Below, in pieces: positions 8,585 through 17,694 of a DNA stretch of 64,000 nucleotides (within the stretch, counting starts at the first letter, position 1; each line of letters opens with the position of its first letter). Under the pieces are notes generated by a model. The model had not been told where the DNA came from. It was given only the letters and a program-made list of their open reading frames with translations, and did no database searches. This stretch comes from JACCZX01 sp963786295 (GTDB lineage: Bacteria > Pseudomonadota > Gammaproteobacteria > Burkholderiales > Burkholderiaceae_F): the NCBI GenBank assembly GCA_963786295.1, contig CAWAYV010000026.1, positions 1-64,000 of the forward strand, given 5' to 3'. Both the position numbers and the translations under genes were made by a program.

Positions 8585-9682
8585 GTGACTGAAGCGGCTC
8601 ACAAACTCCAGATTCGCGGACTGCGAAAAGCTTACGGCCCCGTCCTAGCGCTCGGCGGGGTCGATCTGGAAATGAAGGAAGGGGAGTTCGTCACTCTCCT
8701 AGGGGCGTCCGGTTCTGGGAAATCGACCATCCTTCTCATCATCGCAGGCCTGATTCAGCCCGATGATGGCGAAGTGTGGATCGACGGGAGGCAGTCCACG
8801 TACATGCCGCCGCACATGCGCGACATTGGCGTGGTATTCCAGAACTACGCGTTGTTCCCTCACATGACCGTTTACGAGAACATCGCGTTCCCCCTTCGAA
8901 TGCGCCGCTATTCGGAAGCGAGGATCCGGGGGGATGTCGAGCGTGTGCTGGCAACCGTTCAGCTCTCCGGTCTGGGGCATCGACTTCCTAGCCAACTCTC
9001 AGGTGGACAACAGCAGCGCATCGCATTGGCGCGCTGCATGGTCTACCAACCGCCGATCATTCTGATGGATGAGCCGCTCGGTGCACTGGACAAGAAGCTC
9101 AGACAGCAGCTTCAACTCGAGATTCGTCGACTCCATCAAGCGCTCGGCATCACGGTTCTCTACGTGACCCACGACCAGGAAGAGGCGCTGGCGATGTCCG
9201 ACAGGATTTGCCTCCTGAACAGTGGTGGGATAGAGCAAATCGGAACGCCAAGTGAACTCTATTTTCAGCCAAGAACGATCTTCGCTGCAGATTTTCTCGG
9301 CGAGTCCAACTTGCTCGATGCGACTTTGATTTCGAGGGACGACCGCAACGCCGATCTCCAGGGGATGACAGGCGCGAGAATCAAGGCGACGCTCGATCAG
9401 GAAATCGCGCCTGGACAGAGCGTGAAGTTCCTCGTTCGTCCAGAGAATCTTCGGATTCTGGAACCAGGCGAGCAGGCGGACAACGAACTCACCGCCAAGC
9501 TCCGCGACCGGATTCTTCTCGGACATGTCACAAAGCACTACGCAACCCTGCTCAACGGCAGCGAAGTCTCTGCTTCGCAGATGACCAAGCCTGGGCAACC
9601 CGTCCTCCATCCTGGCGAAGAGGTTCGCTTTGGCTTTGACCGGCAAAGCACGGTCTGCCTGCCTTTGGTTCAGTCCCGTTAG
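8585..9682 (+). CDS. ABC transporter ATP-binding protein, PotA-like
   Basis: The cytoplasmic ATPase of the importer: 365 residues, starting at GTG 8585. Walker A is 'GASGSGKST', the Q loop lies in 'VVFQNYALFPHMTVYENI', the signature is 'LSGGQQQRIALARC', Walker B is 'IILMDEPLGALD' and the switch His is in 'YVTHDQEEALAMSD'. Residues about 280-365 form a TOBE-type regulatory domain ('VKFLVRPENLRILEPG'), usual for the spermidine/iron/sugar subfamily. It lies 125 bp after the binding-protein gene and 14 bp before the first permease. Confidence 0.95.
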   Translation: MTEAAHKLQIRGLRKAYGPVLALGGVDLEMKEGEFVTLLGASGSGKSTILLIIAGLIQPDDGEVWIDGRQSTYMPPHMRDIGVVFQNYALFPHMTVYENIAFPLRMRRYSEARIRGDVERVLATVQLSGLGHRLPSQLSGGQQQRIALARCMVYQPPIILMDEPLGALDKKLRQQLQLEIRRLHQALGITVLYVTHDQEEALAMSDRICLLNSGGIEQIGTPSELYFQPRTIFAADFLGESNLLDATLISRDDRNADLQGMTGARIKATLDQEIAPGQSVKFLVRPENLRILEPGEQADNELTAKLRDRILLGHVTKHYATLLNGSEVSASQMTKPGQPVLHPGEEVRFGFDRQSTVCLPLVQSR

Positions 9683-9696
9683 CAAAGCCGACGACG

Positions 9697-10645
9697 ATGC
9701 AGGGCGCGACGCTTACCGGGGCACTGAACCTCACGCAACGTCGTCGTGATTGGATGGGGCTTTGGCCTCTACTGCCAGTCGTTTTGTATCTGCTCTTGCT
9801 ATTCGTTTATCCGGTCGGACAGCTTCTTTGGCTCAGCGTCATTGACAGCCAAGGGAACCTGACGGCAGTGCACTATGTTCGGCTTTTCACCACGAGCACC
9901 TACGTAAGGGTATTGGGCGTCACATTTGAGATCGCGTTCTGGACGACGTTGATCTCAGTTCTCGCTGGGTATCCGCTCGCGTACCTGATCGCGACGGTGT
10001 CCAGCCGCGTGCGGAACATCTTGATTCTCTTCGTGCTCGTCCCGTTCTGGACCAGCTTCTTGGTCCGCACATTCGCGTGGCTCATACTGCTTGGGCGCAA
10101 AGGCGCGATCAACGATTGGCTGGCGACGATGGGCTTGATTGATGCTCCCCTGCCGCTGATCTACAACCGGGCGGGAGTGCTAATCGGCATGGTCCAGGCG
10201 TTGATGCCGATTGCTGTTCTGACGATGGTGACCGTCATGCGGACTATCGATCCAGCGCTCGTGGGGGCAGCGAGCACCCTCGGTGCGCGCGGCGGCCAAT
10301 CGTTCTGGCGCATTTACTTGCCGCTGTCGATGCCGGGGGTGGCTGCAGGGGCTCTGCTGGTTTTCGTGCTTTCACTTGGCTTCTTCATCACGCCAGCGCT
10401 GCTTGGCAGCGGCCGAGAGGTGTTGATTGCACAGGTGATCATCGAGCAGATTGAGCAGTTGCTCAACTGGGGGTTTGCTGGCGCAGTGTCGGTCCTTTTC
10501 CTGTTTGCCACCCTGGCAGTCATTTTTCTGTACGAGAAGGCCTTCGGTCGGTCGATGCTGATCGATGACCCCAATGGTGCGAAGCACTCGACGAGGCCGA
10601 CGGGACTCGTTGGGCGATGCGGATCTCTGGCAGGTGGGCATCTGA
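9697..10645 (+). CDS. ABC transporter permease, PotB-like (C-terminal end uncertain)
   Basis: The first inner-membrane subunit of the importer. It has six hydrophobic segments from about residue 22, and the permease EAA loop is visible in 'GAASTLGARGGQSFWRIYLP'. The conserved protein ends near 'EKAFGRSMLIDD' (about 10,565). The reading frame itself then runs on to 10,989 through the start of the next permease, where it encodes an unrelated shadow sequence. A stop at 10643-10645 in a neighbouring frame, just before the next gene's start, suggests that one base is wrong between about 10,560 and 10,620. I give that stop as the probable end. Confidence 0.8.
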
Positions 10646-10672
10646 TCGTTCTACTGGGATGGATCTGCGATC

Positions 10673-11537
10673 GTGCAGGCCAGGCGCTGGACTGGATCCG
10701 ACCCGTTCAACCCGATCGTCCGCGTGCCGCAAGGTTCGCGCTTTCTGCTTTGGATAGTGGGAGTGATCACGCTGGTGTACTTGGCGGCTCCGTCGTTCTT
10801 TGTCATTCCAGTATCGTTCTCGGAAGCACCTTACATTCAGTGGCCGCCGGTCGGCTTCACGCTGGACAACTACAGACTATTCCTCGCGGACCCGATCTAT
10901 GTGGGCGCAATGATCCGCTCGTTGGTCGTGGGACTCACATCGGCGTTACTTGGCCATGTTGCTCGGGGTGCCGGCTGCTTTCGTCTTGACGCGGCGTTCC
11001 GTACCGGGCAAACGCATTGTCCTGGCTGCCATCCTCGCGCCGATGATTCTGCCGCACATCATCATCGCGATTGCCTTGTTCTTTCTGTACGCCCAAGTCG
11101 GACTGGTCGGAACTATCCTGGGGCTGGTCCTCGGCCATGCATGCATCTCCGTTCCATTTGTCGTCGTTACGGTCATGGCCGTCCTGAAGACCTACGATGA
11201 GCGATTGGATCAGGCGGCATGGAGTCTTGGAGCAAACAAGTTTCAGGCACTAAGGCGTGTGACATTCCCCGTCATTTTCCCTGGAATCATCGCCGCATTT
11301 CTGTTCGCATTCGTGATTTCGCTTGATGAACTAAGCATCGCGCTTTTCATCAGCGGCGGTGCGTCGCCGACGCTTCCGAAACAAATGTGGGTCGACTCGA
11401 TGCTGCGCGTGAGTCCGGTCGTCACGGCGGTTTCGACGGTCGTGCTTGTTTTTGTGACTTCGCTCATTCTCGTCGCAGAACTTGCACGCCGCCGCGTTGA
11501 AAGGCGTCTAGTCATTGATCGAGCGGAGGGGCTGTGA
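10673..11537 (+). CDS. ABC transporter permease, PotC-like, one frameshift
   Basis: The second inner-membrane subunit. It starts at GTG 10673 with 'VPQGSRFLLWIVGVITLVYL' as the first membrane helix, then 'FFVIPVSFSEAPYIQWPPVG'. Near 10,950 the frame changes: 'SLVVGLTSALL' joins to 'AMLLGVPAAFVLTRRSVPGK' one frame over. The EAA loop is 'DQAAWSLGANKFQALRRVTF', and the end has 'VSTVVLVFVTSLILVAELAR'. The total of about 287 residues is normal. Its stop overlaps the start of the next gene by 4 bp (GTGA). The shift sits in a short T/G run and is probably a sequence error. Confidence 0.88.
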
Positions 11538-12052
11538 ACAGAGTGATGATGAGTTCGAGGGAAGCGTTAAGCGAGGAGGGGCAGGCTGTCTACGACGAGA
11601 TCATGGGCAGTCGCGGGAAGGTTGATGAAGCATTTCAGGTTCTACTACCGGCCCCCGAACTGCTTCGACGAGTCGCGCACCTCGGTTCATACGTGCGCTT
11701 TGGGTCCGGCCTGTCTGCTGCAGTCAGAGAGTGCATCATTCTCGCCACCGCTCGCCACATGGGATCGGAGTTTGAGTGGGCCGATCATGAGCCGCAGGCT
11801 CGAGCGGCAGGCGTTTCGGCAGAAACCATTCAATCGATCAGGGACGGCAACCTACCGGTCCACGGCAGCAATCCGGAGCGTCTCGTCGTTCAGTTCGTCC
11901 ATCAAACGCTGCGCGATCAGAACGTCACGGATACCTGTTTTCGAAGTGTGCAAACCGAGTTTGGGACCGTGGGAACCGCGGAGATCGCAGCCACAATCGG
12001 TTTCTATTCGATGCTGGCGAACATCCTCACAGTGTTTAACGTGGGTCGATGA
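11534..12052 (+). CDS. Carboxymuconolactone decarboxylase (CMD/AhpD fold) family protein
   Basis: A 172-residue all-helical protein of the CMD superfamily. The core block is 'VRFGSGLSAAVRECIILATA' with 'RHMGSEFEWADHEPQARAAG', followed by a second helical repeat 'IAATIGFYSMLANILTVFNV'. It keeps the E..W..H pattern of decarboxylase-like members. There is no CxxC pair, so it is not an AhpD peroxidase partner. It is translationally coupled to the upstream permease (GTGA overlap) and lies 9 bp before the ketopantoate-reductase-like gene, so it is probably a catabolic enzyme of this cluster. The reaction is unknown. Confidence 0.85.
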   Translation: MNRVMMSSREALSEEGQAVYDEIMGSRGKVDEAFQVLLPAPELLRRVAHLGSYVRFGSGLSAAVRECIILATARHMGSEFEWADHEPQARAAGVSAETIQSIRDGNLPVHGSNPERLVVQFVHQTLRDQNVTDTCFRSVQTEFGTVGTAEIAATIGFYSMLANILTVFNVGR

Positions 12053-12061
12053 GCAAGAGCA

Positions 12062-13146
12062 ATGGATAAGCGACTTGGGTTTGTCGGCGCCGGAGCTATG
12101 GGTAGTTTCGTTGGAGGGATGCTCGCTCGCGCGCACTATGACGTCACGCTGATTGACGGGTGGCCGGAGCACATCAAGGCAATCAAGGAGCAAGGGCTTC
12201 TTATCACTGGCACGCACGGTCGCAATCACCGTCGGGCTGAGGGCACTTCACATCCATGAACTTCACAAACTTGCCTTGACGCCGCTTGATGTCGCATTCA
12301 TTTCGGTCAAGGCCTACGACAGCGAGTGGGCTACTGCATTAATCAAGGGCTACCTCAGCTCCTGATGCCATTGTCGTATCCCTCCAGAATGGTTTCAACG
12401 AAGCAACTATCAGCAGAGTGCTGGATGGGCAGCCGGTTATCGGTTGCATAGCCAGCACTTTGGGAGCGGAAATTTCGGGCCCGGGAGAAGTCAGTCGTGC
12501 CTACGAGCCCGGCGGAGATAGATATGAAGTGTTTCGCGTCGGCGAGGTAGATGGGACGATGACTGCGCGAGTGCGGTGGGTGGTAGACGTCTTGAACAGC
12601 GTCGACACTACAAAGGCGACATCCAATTTGTTTGGGGAGCGCTGGAGCAAGCTCGTTGCTAACTCGATGGTGAATCCGCTGGCGGCGATCACGGGCCTCC
12701 GGGACCGGGCGATGAGCATGAATTCCGAAGTGCGGAGACTGAGCATGCTGCTGGCGATCGAGGCGGTAAAGGTGGGTCGGGCGGCGGGGTATTCGCTGGT
12801 CCCGATATTCGGAATCCCGGTCGATCGGTGGGTCGCCGCGGGCAACGGGCAGGGTGTCGATCAGCTCGACCTCGATTTGGTGAGAATGGCCGAGCGCGCG
12901 ACAGACAAAGGTCGCTCGTCCACACCATTGGACGTTGAGTTAGGACGCAGAACAGAGTTGGATTACTTCAACGGGCTCGTTATGTCCAAGGGCATCGAGT
13001 TGGGAATTCCGACGCCAGTGAACGATTCCGTGATGACAATTTTTAGGTCGGTAGAGCGAGGTGAGCTAAAGCCAGGACTTGCGAACCTTGAGCAGGTTCG
13101 CCGGGGCACCAAGGGCGCAGGTGACATTCAGTTGGTTGGTGGTTGA
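12062..13146 (+). CDS. Ketopantoate reductase-like (ApbA/PanE family) oxidoreductase, two frameshifts
   Basis: An NAD(P)H-dependent 2-ketoacid reductase family protein of about 360 residues. The N terminus 'KRLGFVGAGAMGSFVGGMLA' is the Rossmann loop. The protein switches frame near 12,215 to reach 'TVGLRALHIHELHKL' and 'PLDVAFISVKAYDSEWATAL', and again near 12,362 to reach 'PDAIVVSLQNGFNEATISRV'. The rest (12418-13146) is continuous and includes the catalytic Lys block 'LFGERWSKLVANSMVNPLAA' and a C-terminal 'GIELGIPTPVNDSVMTIFRS'. In a catabolic cluster with a transporter it probably acts on a substrate-derived keto or hydroxy acid rather than in pantothenate synthesis. Confidence 0.85.
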
Positions 13147-13169
13147 GCCGAGGCCTCCCGGTGGGGGCG

Positions 13170-14079
13170 ATGGAGTCAATTGAGGAATGTCCAGCGGTGA
13201 GCGTCTATGGGCAGGGTCCAATGCAGCAGTACGGCAAGGGCGGAGCCCTGATGGTCGCAGCTGCAGCGTGTTTGGTTGTTAACGATGCCCTTTGCAAATG
13301 GCTGATGCCACAGTATCCCGCGGGTCAGATCATGGCTATTCGCGGAGCGGTGATGTTGGTGATCTTTCTGGGTGCTTCGCTGGCCTCGAACACTGTGGCC
13401 CGAGGAGTGACCTTCCGCAGCAAGAAAATTCATGCGCTACGCGGTGGCTTAATCGGCCTTTCCGCGTTGCTGTTCCTTAGTGGCCTGTCGGCCATGCCGC
13501 TCGCCAATGCAGTCGCGCTTTCCTTTACGAGCCCGCTTGCCGTGGCCGCATTCTCGGCTCCCATGCTAGGCGAGCGTGTAGAGGCCAAGCGATGGCTGGC
13601 GATAGGGGTGGGGTTTTTGGGGGTGCTGCTGATACTCAATCCAAGCCTGGAACACTACGGCCCGGCCAGCGTGCTTCCCGTTCTTGCAGGCCTAGCGATC
13701 GCCTTGTCCGATCTGCTCACACGTCGAATGTCGACACATGAGACGTCCGTATCGATTTCGCTGTCGACCGCGTTGGGAACGGCCGTTGTCGGAGGCTGCA
13801 CCTTTGCGTTCGGCTGGCGCTGGCCCGACCAAGGTGCACTGATCGTGGTCGCGATTTGCCAGCATCTTCTTTCTGCTGGCCTATGTTTTGATGGCTCAGG
13901 CGTTCCGTGTTGCGCCTGCATCCTACGTCGCGCCGTTTCGCTACTCGGCGCTTGTCTGGAGTCTCGCAATCGGATTTGTGCTCTGGGGCCAGATACCTGA
14001 TCACTTCGTCATCGTCGGCGCCGTCCTGATCATCATCGCGGGGATCTATCTAGTGAGAGTCAAATGGACACCCGGATGA
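13170..14079 (+). CDS. EamA/DMT family membrane transporter, one frameshift
   Basis: A ten-helix drug/metabolite transporter-type permease of about 302 residues. I take ATG 13170, preceded by GGTGGGGG, as the start. Both EamA repeats are visible: the first has 'LFLSGLSAMPLANAVALSFT' and 'MLGERVEAKRWLAIGVGFLG' with 'VLLILNP', and the second begins 'AGLAIALSDLLTRRMSTHET'. The second repeat breaks near 13,865 and resumes in another frame at 'FLLAYVLMAQAFRVAPASYV'. It may export or import a small metabolite linked to the neighbouring catabolic genes. Confidence 0.85.
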
Positions 14080-14156
14080 CACTGTCGTTCACGCGCCAAA
14101 CAACTCGCGCTTTCTCTATTCAAGATCGACTTCTCATCAGAAACCGGAGTGTCCAA

Positions 14157-15023
14157 ATGCTGGCGAATCCGATTCCATGGCCCGAAGGAAAGCGGTGTGC
14201 TGTTGCTCTTACGTGGGACGTGGACGCCGACAGTGGCCTTAACTACGCTCATCCTGATTCGGCGGACAACCTCGTTGCGACACAGTCATTTGTCAGGTAC
14301 GGGCCGTCGATCGCTGTCCCGCGATTGATGGAGATCTTCCGCAGGCTCGAGCTACAACTGACGTTCTTTGTGCCCGGCTGGGTGATTGAACGCTATCCGG
14401 CGGCTATCGACTTGATCGTCAGTAACGGTCACGAGGTGGGACTTCACGGGTACATGCACGAACGTTCCAATCAACTTACACGAGACGAAGAGGCCGGTGT
14501 TCTCGTCCGGTCGCTCGACGCTTACTCGAAGCGCATTGGGGGACGCCCGCGTGGTTGGCGGGCTCCAGGTTTTGCCTTTTCCAGGCACTCCCTGGACCTG
14601 CTGGTCGATGCCGGTTTTGACTACGATTCGTCGCTGATGGGAGACGACATCCCGTACTCGATCCAGGGCACGTCAGGTCAGCTTGTCGAGTTGCCGACTG
14701 ATTGGACATTGGATGACTGGCCGCACTACATGCACAACCGCGACTTCGGCTACACGATGCCGATCTCCGCTCCGGCGCGCGCGATGGAAGTGTTTCGCGC
14801 AGAGTTTGATGCTGCGCATGCGTACGGCGCGCTTTGGATTTCCGTCTGGCATCCGTTCCTGTCGGGCCGGCTCGCCAAGTTTCACGCGATCATTGAGTTG
14901 ATCGAGTACATGCGAAGCCGTGATGGCGTGTGGTTCGCTCGCCTGGATGAGATTTGTGATCACGTTCGCCACTTGGGGACAGAAGGGAAGTGGCGTCCCT
15001 CAGTCGTGAGGATCCCCTCCTAG
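14157..15023 (+). CDS. Polysaccharide deacetylase (NodB-homology) family hydrolase, PuuE-like
   Basis: A metal-dependent amidase/deacetylase of 288 residues. Start ATG 14157 has GGAG 8 bases before it. An in-frame ATG at 14064 would overlap the previous gene. The NodB motifs are seen as 'ALTWDVDADSG' (catalytic Asp pair), 'HEVGLHGYMHERSNQLTRDE' (metal-binding His-x-x-x-His) and 'RPRGWRAPGFAFSRHSLDLL' (Arg and Pro of the active site). The 'GLHGYMHE' form is more like the allantoinase/imidase (PuuE) branch than like chitin deacetylases. This suggests a C-N bond in a small molecule as the substrate, in line with the ureohydrolase and creatininase neighbours. Confidence 0.85.
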   Translation: MLANPIPWPEGKRCAVALTWDVDADSGLNYAHPDSADNLVATQSFVRYGPSIAVPRLMEIFRRLELQLTFFVPGWVIERYPAAIDLIVSNGHEVGLHGYMHERSNQLTRDEEAGVLVRSLDAYSKRIGGRPRGWRAPGFAFSRHSLDLLVDAGFDYDSSLMGDDIPYSIQGTSGQLVELPTDWTLDDWPHYMHNRDFGYTMPISAPARAMEVFRAEFDAAHAYGALWISVWHPFLSGRLAKFHAIIELIEYMRSRDGVWFARLDEICDHVRHLGTEGKWRPSVVRIPS

Positions 15024-15038
15024 GCGGCCGGTCCTTAG

Positions 15039-15368
15039 GCTCGTGCCCATCTGTCCCTGACTCTCGACAAGCGAAAAAACGAGGGATTCCCAGAGTTCGC
15101 GCTGGAGCATGCAGCGGTTATGGAGACATCGCTTATGCTTCACCTGTTTCCTCAACTGGTTCACCTTGACCGCGTTCCGGATCATCCTTCGGCAATGTCG
15201 GGCACGTACGATGTTCACCCGCCCCATCAGCATTGGGTGCCTTCAAGCGGCGCCTTGTCGTCGGCGAAGAGCGCGACCGCGGATAACGGGAAGATGCTCT
15301 TTAATCATCACACGTCAGCAATTGCGGCGATTCTTCGCAACGAGTTCGCGCTAACGGGAACCCAGTGA
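15039..15368 (+). pseudogene. C-terminal remnant of a creatininase-family amidohydrolase
   Basis: The frame after the stop at 15036 encodes a stretch like the last third of creatininase-family proteins: 'FALEHAAVMETSLMLHLFPQ' corresponds to the family's 'HAGE.ETSLML...P' block, and 'SSAKSATADNGKMLF' to the 'G.P..AT.EKG..L' block near the end. The N-terminal two thirds with most metal ligands is absent, and the preceding DNA belongs to the deacetylase gene. In the retained block the usual 'HAGE' reads HAAV, so a further active-site residue is lost. The remnant's stop overlaps the ureohydrolase start (TGATG), as in a former operon. Confidence 0.6.
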
Positions 15369-16393
15369 TGGCAGAGCGCGAGCGCGCAGAACCCGTCCAG
15401 CCTGTAAGCGGCACCGTCGTGCCGCGTTTTGCCGGACCGTCGACGTTTGCGAGATTGCCCGAGCTCCGCGATGTCGAGCGCTGCGACGTCGCAATACTTG
15501 GCATTCCCTTTGATGCTGGCACCAGCTATCGGCCCGGAGCCCGCTTTGGTCCAATGGCCATTCGGCAAGCCTCGCGGCATCTGCGTACGAATTTCCATCC
15601 TGCCTACGACACCGAGCCCTTTCTTGTGCAGCAGGTGGCCGATGCAGGGGATGTCGCTTGCAATCCTTTCAGCATTGCCGAAGCAATAGGTCAGATCCAA
15701 GACGCCGCAACAGCTTTGCTTTCGCAGGTAGGTGGCATCGTCAGTCTGGGAGGCGACCACACGATTGCGTTCCCTCTCTTGCGTGCTGTCAATCATCATG
15801 TAGGACCGGTCGCTCTAGTGCACTTCGACGCGCATCTCGACACGTGGGATACCTACTTCGGCGCTCCATACACCCACGGAACGCCGTTTCGCCGCGCGGC
15901 TGAAGAGGGATTATTCATGGACGCCGCCTCAATGCATGTTGGCATTCGAGGCCCGCTATACAGTCGGCAGGACCTCGCGCGTGATTCCGCGCTTGGTTTC
16001 AAGGTCGTGCATTGCGACGAATTTGAGACCGCCGGCATCGAGAGCGTCGTGAAACGCATTCGCAACTGCGTGGGGATCCACCCCGTCTATCTATCGATAG
16101 ACATTGACGTGCTCGATCCCGCGCATGCACCCGGAACGGGAACGCCGGAAATTGCCGGAATGACCACGCGCGAGTTAGTGAATGTGCTGCGCGGACTGGC
16201 AGGCGTGAATATCGTCGCTGGCGATATTGTGGAGGTCGCTCCTGCATATGATCACGCCGAGATCACTGCACTCGCGGCGGCGACAGTCGCATATGAATTA
16301 GTCAATTTGTTCGCTCGTAGATCACAGGAGCCGAAGCGGGCGACGTTGTCTAGTGGCATGGGCAGATCGTCGGCGGATACATTGGCGGATTGA
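15368..16393 (+). CDS. Agmatinase / ureohydrolase family protein
   Basis: A binuclear manganese hydrolase of the arginase/agmatinase family, 341 residues, which splits urea from a guanidino compound. All metal-binding motifs are intact: 'IVSLGGDHTIAFPLL', 'ALVHFDAHLDTWD' and 'YLSIDIDVLDPAHAPGTGTP'. The N-terminal 'ILGIPFDAGTSYRPGARFGP' is also typical. The start ATG overlaps the stop of the creatininase remnant. With the PotABCD-type importer upstream, agmatine, guanidinobutyrate or another guanidino acid are reasonable substrates. The sequence does not decide among them. Confidence 0.92.
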   Translation: MAERERAEPVQPVSGTVVPRFAGPSTFARLPELRDVERCDVAILGIPFDAGTSYRPGARFGPMAIRQASRHLRTNFHPAYDTEPFLVQQVADAGDVACNPFSIAEAIGQIQDAATALLSQVGGIVSLGGDHTIAFPLLRAVNHHVGPVALVHFDAHLDTWDTYFGAPYTHGTPFRRAAEEGLFMDAASMHVGIRGPLYSRQDLARDSALGFKVVHCDEFETAGIESVVKRIRNCVGIHPVYLSIDIDVLDPAHAPGTGTPEIAGMTTRELVNVLRGLAGVNIVAGDIVEVAPAYDHAEITALAAATVAYELVNLFARRSQEPKRATLSSGMGRSSADTLAD

Positions 16394-16572
16394 GTGAAGA
16401 GGTTCACCGCGTCATTGTTCGCGCGGCTCCTGGAGGAGGGTGGCTCCACTAGCGCGCTTACGAAGGCCTGCGGCACGTTCCCTGCGTCGATACCGACGTG
16501 TACTAACGTCGGCTTTCGGCCAGAAGCAGACTTGCGCGAGCGGCAGCTAGCTGGCTGCCGGCCGTTGATGCT
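16394..16572. other. Convergent intergenic region carrying repeat copy 1
   Basis: A spacer of 179 bp between the ureohydrolase (plus) and the alpha/beta hydrolase (minus). It contains the hairpin-forming repeat at 16493-16522 and no supported gene. Confidence 0.6.
16495..16522 (+). repeat. Short hairpin-forming repeat, copy 1
   Basis: A 28-base element matching 17525-17552 at 26 of 28 positions. In this copy the arms CCGACGT (16493-16499) and ACGTCGG (16506-16512) can pair around GTACTA, as in REP-type repeats. Weaker similarity extends about 20 bases to the left in both copies. Confidence 0.7.
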
Positions 16573-17418
16573 TCACGGTGAGCGCTCCTGCACGAAATCG
16601 ACATATATCGGCAGACGAACGGCAAGTCCCGAGAGCGACAGATCGACGTGCCCGCCCTCGATCATCCACACCCGTCCGCCGCCCGCTTTCACTTTCTCCA
16701 TGAGCTCCTTAGCTGCCGGATCCTTTGACCATCCATCGTCAGCGCCATAGAGGACGCCAAGGCGTTGGACCACGTCCGCCGTAGCAGCATCGAGTGGATT
16801 CATCCATCGGGGACAACGGAGCAGGAATGGAATCGTCGGCACCTGAGCGGGAGCGGAGTCCACCAGTGCGCGCAGATCACCGCTCTTCGAACGCTTCAAT
16901 GATTGAATGGCGAAGATCCCACCCATGGACAACCCGATCACGACACCGCGCCTGCCGCGTTCAGAAAGGCTATCGATGATTGCGTCGATGTCTCTTTGAA
17001 TCGCCGCCGCGGTTGGATGGACGGTGCTTTCGGAGGCATATCCGCGATACTCGTACACAAACACTTCCCGCTTTGCAGCGAGCGCCAGACCACTTGCAGT
17101 CTCGGCCAACTGCGCCGCCGAAGATGCGCTTCCCTGCAGCAGAAGGATAAAGTGCTTCGCAGCCGTTTCGCTTTCTTGAGACGGCGGGGAATACGAATAG
17201 CCCTTCAGTGCGACTTGATCGTTGGTCTTGAACTCGAGCTCCCTCCTGGTGGCCTGGGTCGTCGGCAATACTGAGGAGTGATTCCGAGCCATTCGGACCC
17301 AGCTATTGACCAACACATCGGCGACCGAGCAGTCGTCAGCCGCCTCGGTCGAACCGCAAAGCATCATCAAGCACACGGCGATGAGAGGGGGCTTGACCGC
17401 CGCGCTTGAGATGTGCAT
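16573..17418 (-). CDS. Secreted alpha/beta hydrolase
   Basis: A 281-residue alpha/beta-hydrolase-fold protein with an N-terminal signal sequence (hydrophobic 'LIAVCLMMLCGSTEA', cleavage probably after STEA). The oxyanion region is 'HFILLLQGSASSAAQ', the nucleophile elbow is 'VVIGLSMGGIFAIQS' (Ser), an acid lies in 'LGVLYGADDGWSKD' and the His in 'WMIEGGHVDLSL'. It is probably periplasmic. It stands alone, flanked on both sides by copies of the same short repeat. The substrate is unknown, and peptidase or esterase activity is possible. Confidence 0.8.
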   Translation of the reverse strand: MHISSAAVKPPLIAVCLMMLCGSTEAADDCSVADVLVNSWVRMARNHSSVLPTTQATRRELEFKTNDQVALKGYSYSPPSQESETAAKHFILLLQGSASSAAQLAETASGLALAAKREVFVYEYRGYASESTVHPTAAAIQRDIDAIIDSLSERGRRGVVIGLSMGGIFAIQSLKRSKSGDLRALVDSAPAQVPTIPFLLRCPRWMNPLDAATADVVQRLGVLYGADDGWSKDPAAKELMEKVKAGGGRVWMIEGGHVDLSLSGLAVRLPIYVDFVQERSP

Positions 17419-17524
17419 CGCACCTCCGATCCCCGGCTACGCCGGAAGCAGACCGAGAATACTTCGCATCGCCTCGCGAACGTCCGCTTCGTGTGCGACG
17501 GACTTCCGCTGTGGGTCGAATGCG

Positions 17525-17552
17525 GACGTGTACTAATGTCGGCTATCGGCCA
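17525..17552 (+). repeat. Short repeat, copy 2
   Basis: The second copy of the element at 16495-16522, in the same orientation, with two substitutions that weaken the hairpin. It lies in the 276-bp gap between the alpha/beta hydrolase and the LysR gene. Together the two copies frame the hydrolase gene as direct repeats about 1 kb apart. Confidence 0.7.
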
Positions 17553-17694
17553 ATCGGAATAGCAGCCGTAGCGTCGGGCGTCGTAACCTGGCTCGAAGGA
17601 GACCGGCGACACCGAGTTGGCCGTGTCATCGATGCGCGCCGTCGGGGCGCGACCGATAACCTCGCATCCATTCGCTTTGGTTCCGCTTGTCTTC

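Noticed and set aside
9697..10989. 430-residue version of the first ABC permease
   Set aside because: After about residue 290 the frame encodes a shadow of the second permease.
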